From: Gemmatimonadota bacterium
Lineage (GTDB): Bacteria; Gemmatimonadota; Gemmatimonadetes; Gemmatimonadales; Gemmatimonadaceae
Assembly: GCA_003221805.1 (NCBI GenBank)
Contig: QHUA01000004.1
Coordinates: 7,982-40,256 of the forward strand
Length of the DNA: 32,275 nucleotides
Reading direction: 5' to 3'
A program made the position numbers and the translations under genes. Each line of letters begins with the position of its first letter. Position 1 is the first letter of the stretch. The notes under the pieces were generated by a model. The model was not told the origin of the DNA. It was given only the letters and a program-made list of their open reading frames with translations, and searched no databases. Positions 1 through 7,790 of the stretch are shown piece after piece.

Positions 1-777
1 GTACAGATGCTTGTCATCGATGTGATCGATCATCGCCAGCAGGCGACGGAAGTCGATGATGCCCTTGCCCAGCTCGACGTCGTGATCCGCGCCGAGACTC
101 GGCGCATCCTTGATATGAAAGAGCGAGTATCGGCTTCCGTACCGCTTCATGTACTCGAGCGGATCCTTGCCGCCAACCGCCGTATTGCCGGTGTCGAACT
201 GCAGCGCCACCACCGATGGATCAGTGCGCTGGACAAACACGTCGTACGGAGTCGTCCCGCCGATCGAGCGGAAATCCCAGGCTTCGTCGTGAAAGCCGAC
301 TCGGATATTGCTGCGCAGGGCACGCGCTCCCGCTTCATTGAAACGGTCAGCCCACCGCCTGTAATCATCCAGACCGAGCTTCTCGCCGTCAGGCAGGCTG
401 GCGACGATCAGGTATTGATGACCGAGGATCTTCGCCGCATCGATCTGCCGATCGAGATCGTTGAAGATCCCTGCCTCGACGTGGGTCGAAGGAGCGCGCA
501 GGCCATTCCGGTCGAGAATCGCGCGCAATCGCTCTGGCGGCATTCCGAAATTGTTCATCGAGCTCAAGAGCTCGACTTCCTTGTAACCAGTCTGTGCGAT
601 GTTGACGAGCGTGCCTTCCAGATCTTTACGAGCGTCGTCGCGCAGTGTGTACAGCTGGATCCCGACCTTCTTCAACCGACGCGTGCCTGTTGACGCGCCG
701 GCCCCGGTGGACGCGCAGCCGAGTTGTGGTGCGACCGCGGCCACACCAAGAGCAGTGAGAAATTCGCGCCGATTCAT
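1..777 (-). CDS. Tat-exported sugar phosphate isomerase/epimerase (TIM barrel), 3' end outside window
   Basis: This gene is absent from the ORF track because its stop lies beyond base 1. I read it on the minus strand from an ATG at 777, preceded by a strong Shine-Dalgarno (GGGAGG, about 7 bases upstream). The visible 259 codons are open throughout. The N-terminus MNRREFLTALGVAAVAP is a twin-arginine signal (R3-R4). C21 could be a lipidation site, but the lipobox is weak. The mature part begins with LKKVGIQLYTLRDD, typical of the AP-endonuclease-2-like TIM-barrel sugar isomerase family, and the visible end carries an HIKDA metal-site-like motif followed by ELGKGIIDF. It is a clear paralogue of the gene at 28365. 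It diverges from the Gfo/Idh gene at 973. The family assignment is firm. The substrate is unknown; a keto-sugar or keto-glycoside is an inference from context. Confidence 0.9.
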   Translation of the reverse strand, partial: MNRREFLTALGVAAVAPQLGCASTGAGASTGTRRLKKVGIQLYTLRDDARKDLEGTLVNIAQTGYKEVELLSSMNNFGMPPERLRAILDRNGLRAPSTHVEAGIFNDLDRQIDAAKILGHQYLIVASLPDGEKLGLDDYRRWADRFNEAGARALRSNIRVGFHDEAWDFRSIGGTTPYDVFVQRTDPSVVALQFDTGNTAVGGKDPLEYMKRYGSRYSLFHIKDAPSLGADHDVELGKGIIDFRRLLAMIDHIDDKHLY

Positions 778-972
778 TTTATCGCCTCCCTAGGCTCGAG
801 CGTCTGGGTGGTGCGGTAGCCATCGATGGCGAAGCGGGTGATAGTCATGGAGCGCGGGACTGATCGAGTGGGCATTTAGTGTTCCTATCGGTGATGGGCA
901 GGTGATACGATATTCCGTCCCAAGGAACTAGCAAGCCAGATAGCGCTCCGCCACCACAAGCTGGGAGATCCG

Positions 973-2331
973 ATGACGAAGAGCAATTTTTCGCGACGGG
1001 AATTTCTGGAGATGAGCGCGGCGGCGGCGGGCGGATCGATCGCCGCCAGAAATGTTCTCCTTGCCCAGGAGCCGGCACCCGCACCAGGCAAGCGCGTTGC
1101 GGCGAGCGATACGGTGAGATTCGGAATGATCGGTGTCGGCATGCAAGGCTCGGGACTCCTCGGGAACTCGATACATTTGCCGGGCGTGGAGTGCGCCGGC
1201 GCCGCCGATCTCTACGATGGCCGCCACACCCTGGCGCGCGAGATCGTGCGTCCGGATCTACCCGTGACGCGGAGATACCGCGATCTGCTCGACAACAAAA
1301 ACATCGATTGCATTGTAGCGGCGGTCCCCGATCACTGGCATCGGCAGGTGGTCATCGACGCGGTAAGCGCCGGCAAGGATATCTACTGTGAAAAGCCGAT
1401 GTCACACACGCCGGCTGACGGCGTGGCGATGGTGGATGCGGCGAAGAAGGCCGGACGCATCGTTCAGATAGGATCCCAAAGAGTAAGCTCACAGGTTTGC
1501 GCGAAAGCGAAACAGATCATCGCGCAGGGCTCACTTGGCGATTTGATGCTGGTCGAAGGCTCCATGGGCCGCAATGATCCTTGTGGTGCGTGGCAGTATC
1601 CGCCGCCGTTCGATCTTTCACCAGCAACTGTGGACTGGGACACCTGGCAGGGCGACGTGCTGCCGAAGCGCGCGTTCAATCCGCTCCTTTTTGCGCGGTG
1701 GCGCTGCTGGAAGGAATACGGAACTGGTGTGGCTGGAGATCTCCTCGTTCACCTGATCAGCGGCATGATGTTCATGCTCGGCATAAACCAGCCGCCGCGA
1801 TATGCGGCCGCCGTCGGCGGGATTCGTCACTGGAAGGATGGGCGCAACATGCCGGACGTTCACGGCGCGGTTTACTACTTCGGGGATCTGCCCGTCTACA
1901 TGCGCCTGAATCTCGCGACGGAGACGCCGGAGGTGTATCGCATTCAGGGCTCGAAGGGATTGCTCGAGGTGACCGGGTCAAGCGTTAGTTTCACGCCGCA
2001 GCTCGGCGTCGACACTTACCCGTGTTACTACACCGGTAGTTTCCCGCGCGCGATGCGCGAGCAATATGAGAAGCAGTGGCACGCAGAGAACGACGAGAAG
2101 CTGGCCAAGCTGCCGCCTCAGGAGTCGATCGCATACCGGATGCAGGACTTCGACGATACCCGGCCGCATCTGGCGAATTTCTTCGATGCGGTGCGGACGC
2201 GGAGACCGGTTGTCGAGGATGTCGTCTTCGGCCACCACGCCGCGCTGGCGTGTCACATGGCTAACGAGTCTTATTTCAGAAAAACAGCCGTCACCTGGGA
2301 CGAGGCGTCCAAAACGATCAAGCCTGCGTGA
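973..2331 (+). CDS. Tat-exported Gfo/Idh/MocA family oxidoreductase (copy 1)
   Basis: This is a 452-residue NAD(P)-dependent sugar oxidoreductase-type protein. The start has a GGGAGA ribosome site and a twin-arginine signal (FSRREFLEMSAAAAGG, R8-R9), so the folded, cofactor-loaded enzyme is probably exported. The Rossmann loop GMIGVGMQGSG lies near residues 51-61. The family's EKP motif (YCEKPMSH, E140-P142) follows, and GVAGDLLVHLISG supplies the catalytic Asp/His region. The family acts on sugars, sugar acids, inositols or glycosides, and no specific substrate can be read from the sequence. It is divergent from the TIM-barrel gene across a 195-base intergenic region that should hold both promoters. 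The same gene pairing recurs at 28365-30824. Confidence 0.93.
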   Translation: MTKSNFSRREFLEMSAAAAGGSIAARNVLLAQEPAPAPGKRVAASDTVRFGMIGVGMQGSGLLGNSIHLPGVECAGAADLYDGRHTLAREIVRPDLPVTRRYRDLLDNKNIDCIVAAVPDHWHRQVVIDAVSAGKDIYCEKPMSHTPADGVAMVDAAKKAGRIVQIGSQRVSSQVCAKAKQIIAQGSLGDLMLVEGSMGRNDPCGAWQYPPPFDLSPATVDWDTWQGDVLPKRAFNPLLFARWRCWKEYGTGVAGDLLVHLISGMMFMLGINQPPRYAAAVGGIRHWKDGRNMPDVHGAVYYFGDLPVYMRLNLATETPEVYRIQGSKGLLEVTGSSVSFTPQLGVDTYPCYYTGSFPRAMREQYEKQWHAENDEKLAKLPPQESIAYRMQDFDDTRPHLANFFDAVRTRRPVVEDVVFGHHAALACHMANESYFRKTAVTWDEASKTIKPA

Positions 2332-2345
2332 CCGCCAGCGGGGTC

Positions 2346-2570
2346 TCAGCTCCTCGCTGGTTCGCTGCGCCCAATGCGATTGAGAAGGTAGCCGGCGACG
2401 AACATTACTCCGCCTATTACCAGCGATCCGGTCCCAACGGACATCATCGTCGGGAGCTGAACACGCCACGCGTTCATTCTCGTAAAGATCGAGATGACGA
2501 GGATGGTGATTCCGAACGACATGAGAATGCCGCCGATTCCCATCAGTCCTGCGACTAACCCTCCGCGCAT
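2346..2570 (-). CDS. small two-helix membrane protein, unknown function
   Basis: I do not recognise this 74-residue protein. It has two clear hydrophobic segments (about residues 5-29 and 41-63), separated by a short polar stretch with NAWRVQLP, and a charged C-terminal tail. A GAGGA ribosome site precedes the ATG at 2570. It lies 42 bases downstream of the PF06439 gene on the same strand and would be the last member of the minus-strand run. Its 3' end converges on the Gfo/Idh gene at 2331. The opposite-strand ORFs here show no protein-like composition. The helix pattern and ribosome site make a real gene likely. No function is proposed. Confidence 0.7.
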   Translation of the reverse strand: MRGGLVAGLMGIGGILMSFGITILVISIFTRMNAWRVQLPTMMSVGTGSLVIGGVMFVAGYLLNRIGRSEPARS

Positions 2571-2612
2571 CGATTCCTCAATTGGATTTTGACCGAAGGA
2601 TAATCGGTATGC

Positions 2613-3563
2613 CTATCTCGCTGGAGTGAGCACGATGTTGCGATAGTCGACCGGACCGTGATCGCCTTGCAGATAGATTGGTCCCGGCGCGCCTTCATTG
2701 CTGTCAATCGCGCCACCGGTGATGCCGGGAATCTCCTGATTGCAGATGACCTGCTTGCCGTTGGCGACGACGGTGACCATACGGCCAATCAACGTAATGT
2801 CGAACGATTGCCACTGGCCGGGCGGGAGAGCGGCGATTTCACTTGGCGTGATAAATCCGTAGATGCCGCTGAAGCGGTGCGAGTCGGGCTCGCGACCGTA
2901 GTCGTCCTCGATCTGGACTTCGTGGCGGCCGCGCAAGTAAACGCCGCTGTTGCTCTCCTTCGGATAGCGAAACTCGACGTGAAGCTTGAAATCGCCGAAC
3001 GTGCGCACCGTTCGAAGATTGACGCCGGAACGCGGACTGGTGAGCACACCGCCGCGAACTGACCATTGATTGGGCGAGCCCATCGGCTCCCAACCGTTGA
3101 GATCGTTCTGATTGAGGAGTCTGATTGGCGCTGCCCACGCTGGCGGATGCGAGCGAATGAGGCGGGGTGCGCGCACGCCTTGCCAGCTACGCGTAGTGTT
3201 GTCGGGGAAAGTCATTCGTCCCACCAGCCGATCACCCTGCAAGCGGCCCACCACGCGGAGCTGGCCATTGCCACTCTCCCACTGGTGCGGCACGGCGAAG
3301 CGCAGTGAATCTCCCTCGGTGATGATTTCCGTGATCGGGCGCACGCTACCCACGATTCCAACTATGTTGCCCACCAATGCATCCCGGCCGGACGAGTCGA
3401 TCTCGATCCACGATGGCGCTGTGCCGCTCGGCGTGGTGATGGTGACGTCCCAGCGTCCGATCAGCCTGACATCACGCGCTGTCGACCGCGCTGGCGGTGC
3501 GTTTGGCGACGTTGCCGCGCCGGACGTCAGCGAGGCGAGGACCAAAGCGAGGAAGCGAGTCAT
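2613..3563 (-). CDS. secreted PF06439 (DUF1080, 3-keto-disaccharide hydrolase) domain protein with extra N-terminal domain
   Basis: This 316-residue protein has an N-terminal hydrophobic signal sequence (FLALVLASLTSG). Residues of about 150-316 form the PF06439 jelly-roll domain: LNQNDLNGWEPMG at the start, then FKLHVEFRYPKESNSGVYLRG, HEVQIEDDYG and the closing YLQGDHGPVDYRNIVL. This family was named for 3-keto-disaccharide hydrolase. Residues of about 33-150 form an additional beta-rich region (RLIGRWDVTITTP and onwards) that is absent from the paralogue at 30853. It lies 15 bases downstream of the small Tat subunit of GMC 1, so co-expression with the dehydrogenase is likely. The expected role is cleavage of a 3-keto glycoside made by the dehydrogenase in the periplasm. 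That role is inferred from the family name and the neighbours. Confidence 0.88.
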   Translation of the reverse strand: MTRFLALVLASLTSGAATSPNAPPARSTARDVRLIGRWDVTITTPSGTAPSWIEIDSSGRDALVGNIVGIVGSVRPITEIITEGDSLRFAVPHQWESGNGQLRVVGRLQGDRLVGRMTFPDNTTRSWQGVRAPRLIRSHPPAWAAPIRLLNQNDLNGWEPMGSPNQWSVRGGVLTSPRSGVNLRTVRTFGDFKLHVEFRYPKESNSGVYLRGRHEVQIEDDYGREPDSHRFSGIYGFITPSEIAALPPGQWQSFDITLIGRMVTVVANGKQVICNQEIPGITGGAIDSNEGAPGPIYLQGDHGPVDYRNIVLTPAR

Positions 3564-3578
3564 CGATTGTTCTCCGAA

Positions 3579-4277
3579 TCAGGCGTGGCCGGCCCAAGCG
3601 GGCTTACCATCGTACGGGATGCACGGATCGTAGCGGCCGGGCGATTCGACGTAACGCTGCGCTTGCGTCATGCCGATCTCCGAAGTGAAGTAGCCGAGTA
3701 AGGCGAGCTCCTTCATCATCCGGAAATAACCCTTCGGCGGCTGCTCTGTGATCTTCGTCGCCGTGGTGGCTGCTGGCGCCGGCTGGCTTTGCTGTCTCTC
3801 ACTCAGAAACTCGTCCGATTTCCTCTTTGCGTCCGCCTTGCGCTGCTCTGACATATTGAACTGCTCGCGATCCAGATCCTGGAGCAGGGCGAGTCGCTGC
3901 TGCGGGGTTGCCTTCATGAAACCGACGCCGTTCTTGTCCTTGCTCGCGTCGTCGAGCTTCCGCATTCCCTCGCGAAAGATTTGGTCGTCCTTGGGTTCGT
4001 AGGTATCCTTGACCATCAGCGCCATGAATGCGCCGGTCTTCGCTGCCTTGGCTCCGGGAGTGCTGGTAGTCGGGAGAATTGTATCCGCGATTTCGTCAAG
4101 GTACGCGATTTCATCCTGAGTAAACGGCTCGCCCACTTTCTCCTGCCGACAGCCGGTGATCAGCGCGGTCCCGCCCGTTAAGGCGATTCCCCCCAACAGA
4201 GCCGTCACGCGCAAGACTGCTTCGCGTCGAGTGATCAACTCTGGCGTCTCGAGGAGGCCGATATCGTTATCAGTCAT
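3579..4277 (-). CDS. gluconate 2-dehydrogenase subunit 3 family protein, Tat lipoprotein (copy 1)
   Basis: This is the small partner subunit of a membrane-bound GMC dehydrogenase. At 232 residues it carries a twin-arginine signal (ITRREAVLRVTALLGG, R17-R18) ending in a lipobox (LITGC, C43). Family hallmarks are DEIADTILPTT followed by SPGAKAA-type residues, and near the end LGYFTSEIGMTQAQRY with a PGRYDPC motif. The partner GMC protein, 12 bases upstream, starts directly with its FAD-binding fold and has no signal of its own. The known arrangement in this family is that the small subunit carries the flavoprotein through the Tat system. Residues of about 150-185 form a Gln/Pro/Ala-rich insertion that the second copy (8922) lacks. 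Confidence 0.93.
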   Translation of the reverse strand: MTDNDIGLLETPELITRREAVLRVTALLGGIALTGGTALITGCRQEKVGEPFTQDEIAYLDEIADTILPTTSTPGAKAAKTGAFMALMVKDTYEPKDDQIFREGMRKLDDASKDKNGVGFMKATPQQRLALLQDLDREQFNMSEQRKADAKRKSDEFLSERQQSQPAPAATTATKITEQPPKGYFRMMKELALLGYFTSEIGMTQAQRYVESPGRYDPCIPYDGKPAWAGHA

Positions 4278-4289
4278 TGAAGACTCCAG

Positions 4290-5969
4290 TCAAATGTTGC
4301 GGCGGTTCAGCTCGTTTACGGCGAAATCGGCTGCACGCGCGGTGAGTGCCATGTAGGTGAGGGAGGGATTCACACACGCGGCCGACGCCATGCAGGATCC
4401 ATCGGTCACGAACACGTTCGGTGCATCCCATACCTGGTTGTGCGAGTTGAGGACCGACGTCTTTGGATCGCGTCCCATTCGCGCGGTACCCATCTCATGA
4501 ATTCCCATTCCGGGGAAGTATCCGGCGTCGTAAACCTGGACCTCCTTTACGCCGCTCGCGTTTAGCAGCTCGGCCATGTCGACCTGCATGTCGCGGCGCA
4601 TCGCCCGCTCGTTCTCACCGATCGCGCAGTCGATGGCGAGCACCGGCATGCCCCACTTGTCCTTCTTCGTCTGATCGATCGACACTTTGTTGGCGTGGTT
4701 GGGGAGCATCTCGCCGAACGCTGTGGCGCCGATGGTCCAGCCACCCGGCATCGACATCGCGTCTTTGAATTGGGCGCCAACCCCCAGCTCGGCGACAGCT
4801 CTTCCCCAACCCTCTCGCCCCGCGCCGCCCTGATACCCGAAGCCGCGCAGATACTGGCGCTTGTCGCCAAAAAGGTTTCGGTAACGCGGGATGTAGAAAC
4901 CATTCGGGCGCCGACCGAAGTAGTACTTGTCATCCAGTCCTTCGAGCTTTCCGTTGGCACCGGCTCGGAAATGATGGTCCATGAGATTGTGACCGAGCTC
5001 GCCGGAGCTGCTGCCCAGTCCTCCCGGCCAGACATTGGTGGCCGAACGCATCAAAAGCCACGTGGAGTTTAGAGTCGATGCGCAGAGGAAGATTACTTTG
5101 GCGCTGTAATCGGTCATCTGATTGTTGATGGCGTCCATCACCCGCACACCGGTCGCGCGCTTTTTGTCCTTGTCGTAAAGCACTTCGCTCACGATCGCAA
5201 ACGGCTTGAGGGTCATCTTACCCGTCTTGGCCGCGTGCGGCAGCGTCGATGATTGACTGCTGAAATAGGCTCCGTATGGACACCCGAGCCAGCACGCATT
5301 CCGATACTGACATTGCGCGCGACCATCGTGTGCCTGTGTCAGATTGGCGGACCGGCCGGGAATGATGCGCCGATGCGGCCCGAAGATTTTGTTGGCTTTA
5401 TCAGCTACCAGCTGTTCGCCGCAGTTAAGCTGCATCGGCGGGAGAAACTGTCCGTCGGGCAACTGGGGCATCCCCTCGTGCGATCCATTGATTCCCGCGT
5501 GCTTCTCGACGTAGTCATACCACGGAGAAATCTCGGCGTAGCGAATCGGCCAATCGATCGCCACTCCTTCCTTCGCGTTCGCCTCGAAATCGAAATCGCT
5601 GTGGCGGTAGCTTTGTCGTCCCCACATCAGCGAGCGTCCGCCGACGTGGTAGCCGCGATACCAGTCGAATCGTTTGACCTCGGTGTACGGCGAATCCCTG
5701 TCCGATGCCCAGTAGTCGAGATTTGTCTCGTTGAGGGGGTAGTCCCGCTTGAGGACTGGATACATCTCCTCCATCGCTCGCGTCCGTCCACCGCGATGCG
5801 GATATTCCCACGGCGCCTTGGTCGCGTTGACGTAGTCCTTGATGTGCTCGATGTTCTTACCGCGTTCGAGCACCAGAACGCGAAGGCCTTTTTCGGTGAG
5901 CTCCTTTGCGGCCCACCCTCCTGAGATTCCCGAACCTACAACGATTGCATCGAAGCTGTTGTTCTGCAC
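4290..5969 (-). CDS. GMC family FAD-dependent oxidoreductase (copy 1), probable glucoside/sugar dehydrogenase large subunit
   Basis: This 559-residue flavoprotein starts with GTG at 5969. The FAD-binding loop is at the N-terminus (DAIVVGSGISGGWAAKEL, residues 7-24), so no signal peptide precedes it. Three cysteines, C220, C226 and C230 (CQYRNACWLGCP), sit where some bacterial FAD glucose dehydrogenases bind an Fe-S cluster. The C-terminal GMC_oxred_C region has the catalytic His (H491 in GIHEMGTARMG) and the partner Asn (N534 in CVNPSLTYMAL). The reaction is likely oxidation of a sugar hydroxyl. In related systems that pair this subunit with a gluconate-2-dehydrogenase subunit 3 protein it is glucoside 3-dehydrogenation. 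No cytochrome c gene is present to take the electrons. Confidence 0.94.
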   Translation of the reverse strand: MQNNSFDAIVVGSGISGGWAAKELTEKGLRVLVLERGKNIEHIKDYVNATKAPWEYPHRGGRTRAMEEMYPVLKRDYPLNETNLDYWASDRDSPYTEVKRFDWYRGYHVGGRSLMWGRQSYRHSDFDFEANAKEGVAIDWPIRYAEISPWYDYVEKHAGINGSHEGMPQLPDGQFLPPMQLNCGEQLVADKANKIFGPHRRIIPGRSANLTQAHDGRAQCQYRNACWLGCPYGAYFSSQSSTLPHAAKTGKMTLKPFAIVSEVLYDKDKKRATGVRVMDAINNQMTDYSAKVIFLCASTLNSTWLLMRSATNVWPGGLGSSSGELGHNLMDHHFRAGANGKLEGLDDKYYFGRRPNGFYIPRYRNLFGDKRQYLRGFGYQGGAGREGWGRAVAELGVGAQFKDAMSMPGGWTIGATAFGEMLPNHANKVSIDQTKKDKWGMPVLAIDCAIGENERAMRRDMQVDMAELLNASGVKEVQVYDAGYFPGMGIHEMGTARMGRDPKTSVLNSHNQVWDAPNVFVTDGSCMASAACVNPSLTYMALTARAADFAVNELNRRNI

Positions 5970-6041
5970 CGCGTCCTCGCTGGGCGTTGAGGATTTCAGT
6001 TAGGCGTGCCTGGCCCGACCAAGGTCGCTTCAACTCATGAG

Positions 6042-6182
6042 TTACCCTGATCCGCTGGCCTCGACGTCGGCTAGTATCTCGGCGCGGCCGCATTCGTGAA
6101 TGACAGCTTCCGCGAGATGCTTGCCGATTGCCTCCGGAGAATCGAACACTCGTACCGGCGTCGCCGACCGAGCTTTCTTCAA
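6042..6182 (-). pseudogene. 46-codon remnant resembling the N-terminus of a NagB/6-phosphogluconolactonase-type protein
   Basis: A TTG start overlaps the TGA of the upstream CPBP gene (TTGA), and the frame runs 46 codons to a TAA at 6044-6042. Residues 9-30, PVRVFDSPEAIGKHLAEAVI, look like the opening strand and helix of glucosamine-6-phosphate deaminase or 6-phosphogluconolactonase family proteins, which are usually about 240-270 residues. Similarity then fades and the frame closes, with GMC 1 beginning 72 bases later. I read this as the stump left by an internal deletion that removed most of a deaminase-like gene. The alternative is a genuine short peptide. The assignment rests on recognising about 20 residues. 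Confidence 0.45.
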
Positions 6183-6886
6183 GTCGCGCCGAATGTAATG
6201 GTCAAGGCGATGGCGTCCTGAACGATATGGGCAACGATTACGGGCCATAGCCGGCCCGTTCGCACGAAGTAGAACGTCAGCACTAAAGCCACCGGCAGTA
6301 TCGCGATGAACGCCAATCGACCTTGATACGCGTGAGCGGCCACGCGAAGCGCCACGGTGGCGACGCTGGCGACCTTGATCCCGAAACGATTGCCTAGCGC
6401 CGGAACAGCGTACCCCAACAGAAGGAATTCCTCGAAGATGGGGTCGAGGACCGCTGCTGCCACGATCACCGGAGGTGAAAGCGCGCCCGTGAACGGGGAG
6501 CGTGCTCGCAACGGCGCGACGAAATTGGGCGCGGCGATGAAAAGCGCCAGCAGCGTAAGATAAAAGCAGGCGAGGAGCCCGAGCCAGACGCCAACCCCAC
6601 GAGCAATGTCGTGCGGCTCGGGATGTCCTGCTACCGCCAGTGGTTTCCACCCTCTGCGAATTAGATACGGTAGCAGGCAAGCCGCGATGAGGACCTGAAA
6701 CCCCAGCGACACGAGGACGTTTCGATCGGTGAACGGTATCGGTCCCGGCTGCCGCAGATGCCAGACGATCGCGGAGGCGAGGGACAGCGCGATCGGCGGC
6801 CCCAATACCAGCGCGATCTCGCCGCCACCGGCGGGGCGAAGCATCGCCAGCGATAGTCGCGTGCGCGCCGCGACGTCGTCGCTCAT
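6179..6886 (-). CDS. CPBP family intramembrane metalloprotease
   Basis: This 235-residue integral membrane protein has about six hydrophobic segments. The CPBP (CAAX protease and bacteriocin-processing) signature is present: the di-glutamate motif FEEFLLLGY (E152-E153), then H185 (AAHAYQG) and H220 (IVAHIVQD), the residues expected to bind catalytic zinc. The usual Arg after the EExxx motif is replaced (Gly). It starts 4 bases after the ROK gene stop, so it is translated from the sugar operon mRNA. Its substrate is unknown. It may process or stabilise a membrane partner, but nothing in the sequence shows that. Confidence 0.87.
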   Translation of the reverse strand: MSDDVAARTRLSLAMLRPAGGGEIALVLGPPIALSLASAIVWHLRQPGPIPFTDRNVLVSLGFQVLIAACLLPYLIRRGWKPLAVAGHPEPHDIARGVGVWLGLLACFYLTLLALFIAAPNFVAPLRARSPFTGALSPPVIVAAAVLDPIFEEFLLLGYAVPALGNRFGIKVASVATVALRVAAHAYQGRLAFIAILPVALVLTFYFVRTGRLWPVIVAHIVQDAIALTITFGAT

Positions 6887-6890
6887 CTAA

Positions 6891-7790
6891 CTAATCGAGA
6901 GAAGCGAGAGCGAGGCTCGCAGCGCCCACCATTCCTTCCCAGCCGTCGAAATTCGAGCCAACGATGGATACTTTTCCGCGGAAATCGTCTGCCACAAGCT
7001 CGTCGTAACTCTTTCTCGCCGGTTCGATCAGCAGATCTCCTGCGGCGGCGAGCCCACCGCCGATGACAATTTTCTCTGGTGCGAAAGTTGGCGACAGCGA
7101 TGCCAAGCCACGCCCGAGGTATCGGCCGGTCTCGGCCACGGCGCTGATCGAAGCCGCGTCACCCTTTTTCGCACCGTTGATGATATCGGCTGGCTTGCGC
7201 GATCCCCCGCGCTCGGATAACGCTGCTGAATTCACCATCGCCTCGAGGCATCCTCGCGCGCCGCACGTGCAGTGACGACCGTTGGGCTCGACGACGATGT
7301 GGGCAACGTCTCCGGCGCACTCCCCGGTGAATCTAAGGAGCTTGCCGCTGACGATTACGCCACCGCCCACGCCCGTGCCCAGTGTCAGACCGAGCAGCCG
7401 CGATGCTCCGCGGCCCATTCCGAAACGGTATTCGGCGACCGTCGACGCGTTGGAGTCGACTTCGAGATGGCAGCGCAGCTCGAAGCGCTCCTCGAACGCG
7501 TGGCGCAAGGCAAAATTCCGAAGCGAAGGCAGGTTGGGGTTGGCGACCATCATCGTGTGCTCACGGTCGAGAAATCCAGCGACGGCGATTCCGATTGCTG
7601 CTACCTGGTTTCTTTCGTCGGCCACCGCATCGAGCATTTGCCGCAGCACGATGGCAATCGCATCTACCAGTTGATCGGGTTCGGTTCCCTTCGTCGGCAT
7701 CGTCGACCGGCGAATAATCCTACCGTCCTCGGTGACCATTCCGATTTTCGTATTCGTCGCGCCGATGTCGACTGCTCCCGCGAGGCGCAT
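6891..7790 (-). CDS. ROK family sugar kinase
   Basis: This 299-residue cytosolic protein of the ROK family typically phosphorylates glucose, N-acetylglucosamine, allose or fructose with ATP. The phosphate-binding loop is DIGATNTKIG (residues 8-17). A second ATP-site glycine run appears in LTLGTGVGGGVIV. The ROK zinc-binding motif is HCTCGARGCLEA, preceded by the conserved His of AHIVVEPNG. There is no N-terminal helix-turn-helix, so it is a kinase rather than a repressor. The ATG overlaps the stop of the upstream Gfo/Idh gene by one base (TGATG), a sign of translational coupling. In context it would capture the sugar released by the upstream oxidative steps. Confidence 0.9.
   Translation of the reverse strand: MRLAGAVDIGATNTKIGMVTEDGRIIRRSTMPTKGTEPDQLVDAIAIVLRQMLDAVADERNQVAAIGIAVAGFLDREHTMMVANPNLPSLRNFALRHAFEERFELRCHLEVDSNASTVAEYRFGMGRGASRLLGLTLGTGVGGGVIVSGKLLRFTGECAGDVAHIVVEPNGRHCTCGARGCLEAMVNSAALSERGGSRKPADIINGAKKGDAASISAVAETGRYLGRGLASLSPTFAPEKIVIGGGLAAAGDLLIEPARKSYDELVADDFRGKVSIVGSNFDGWEGMVGAASLALASLD

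Noticed and set aside
7-693. 228-residue plus-strand ORF at the left edge
   Set aside because: It is antisense to the TIM-barrel gene, whose minus-strand reading has a Tat signal, a strong ribosome site and family motifs.
6042-6680. Full 212-residue minus-strand ORF
   Set aside because: Most of it overlaps the CPBP gene out of frame; only the last 46 codons, after the CPBP stop, look protein-like and are listed as a remnant.
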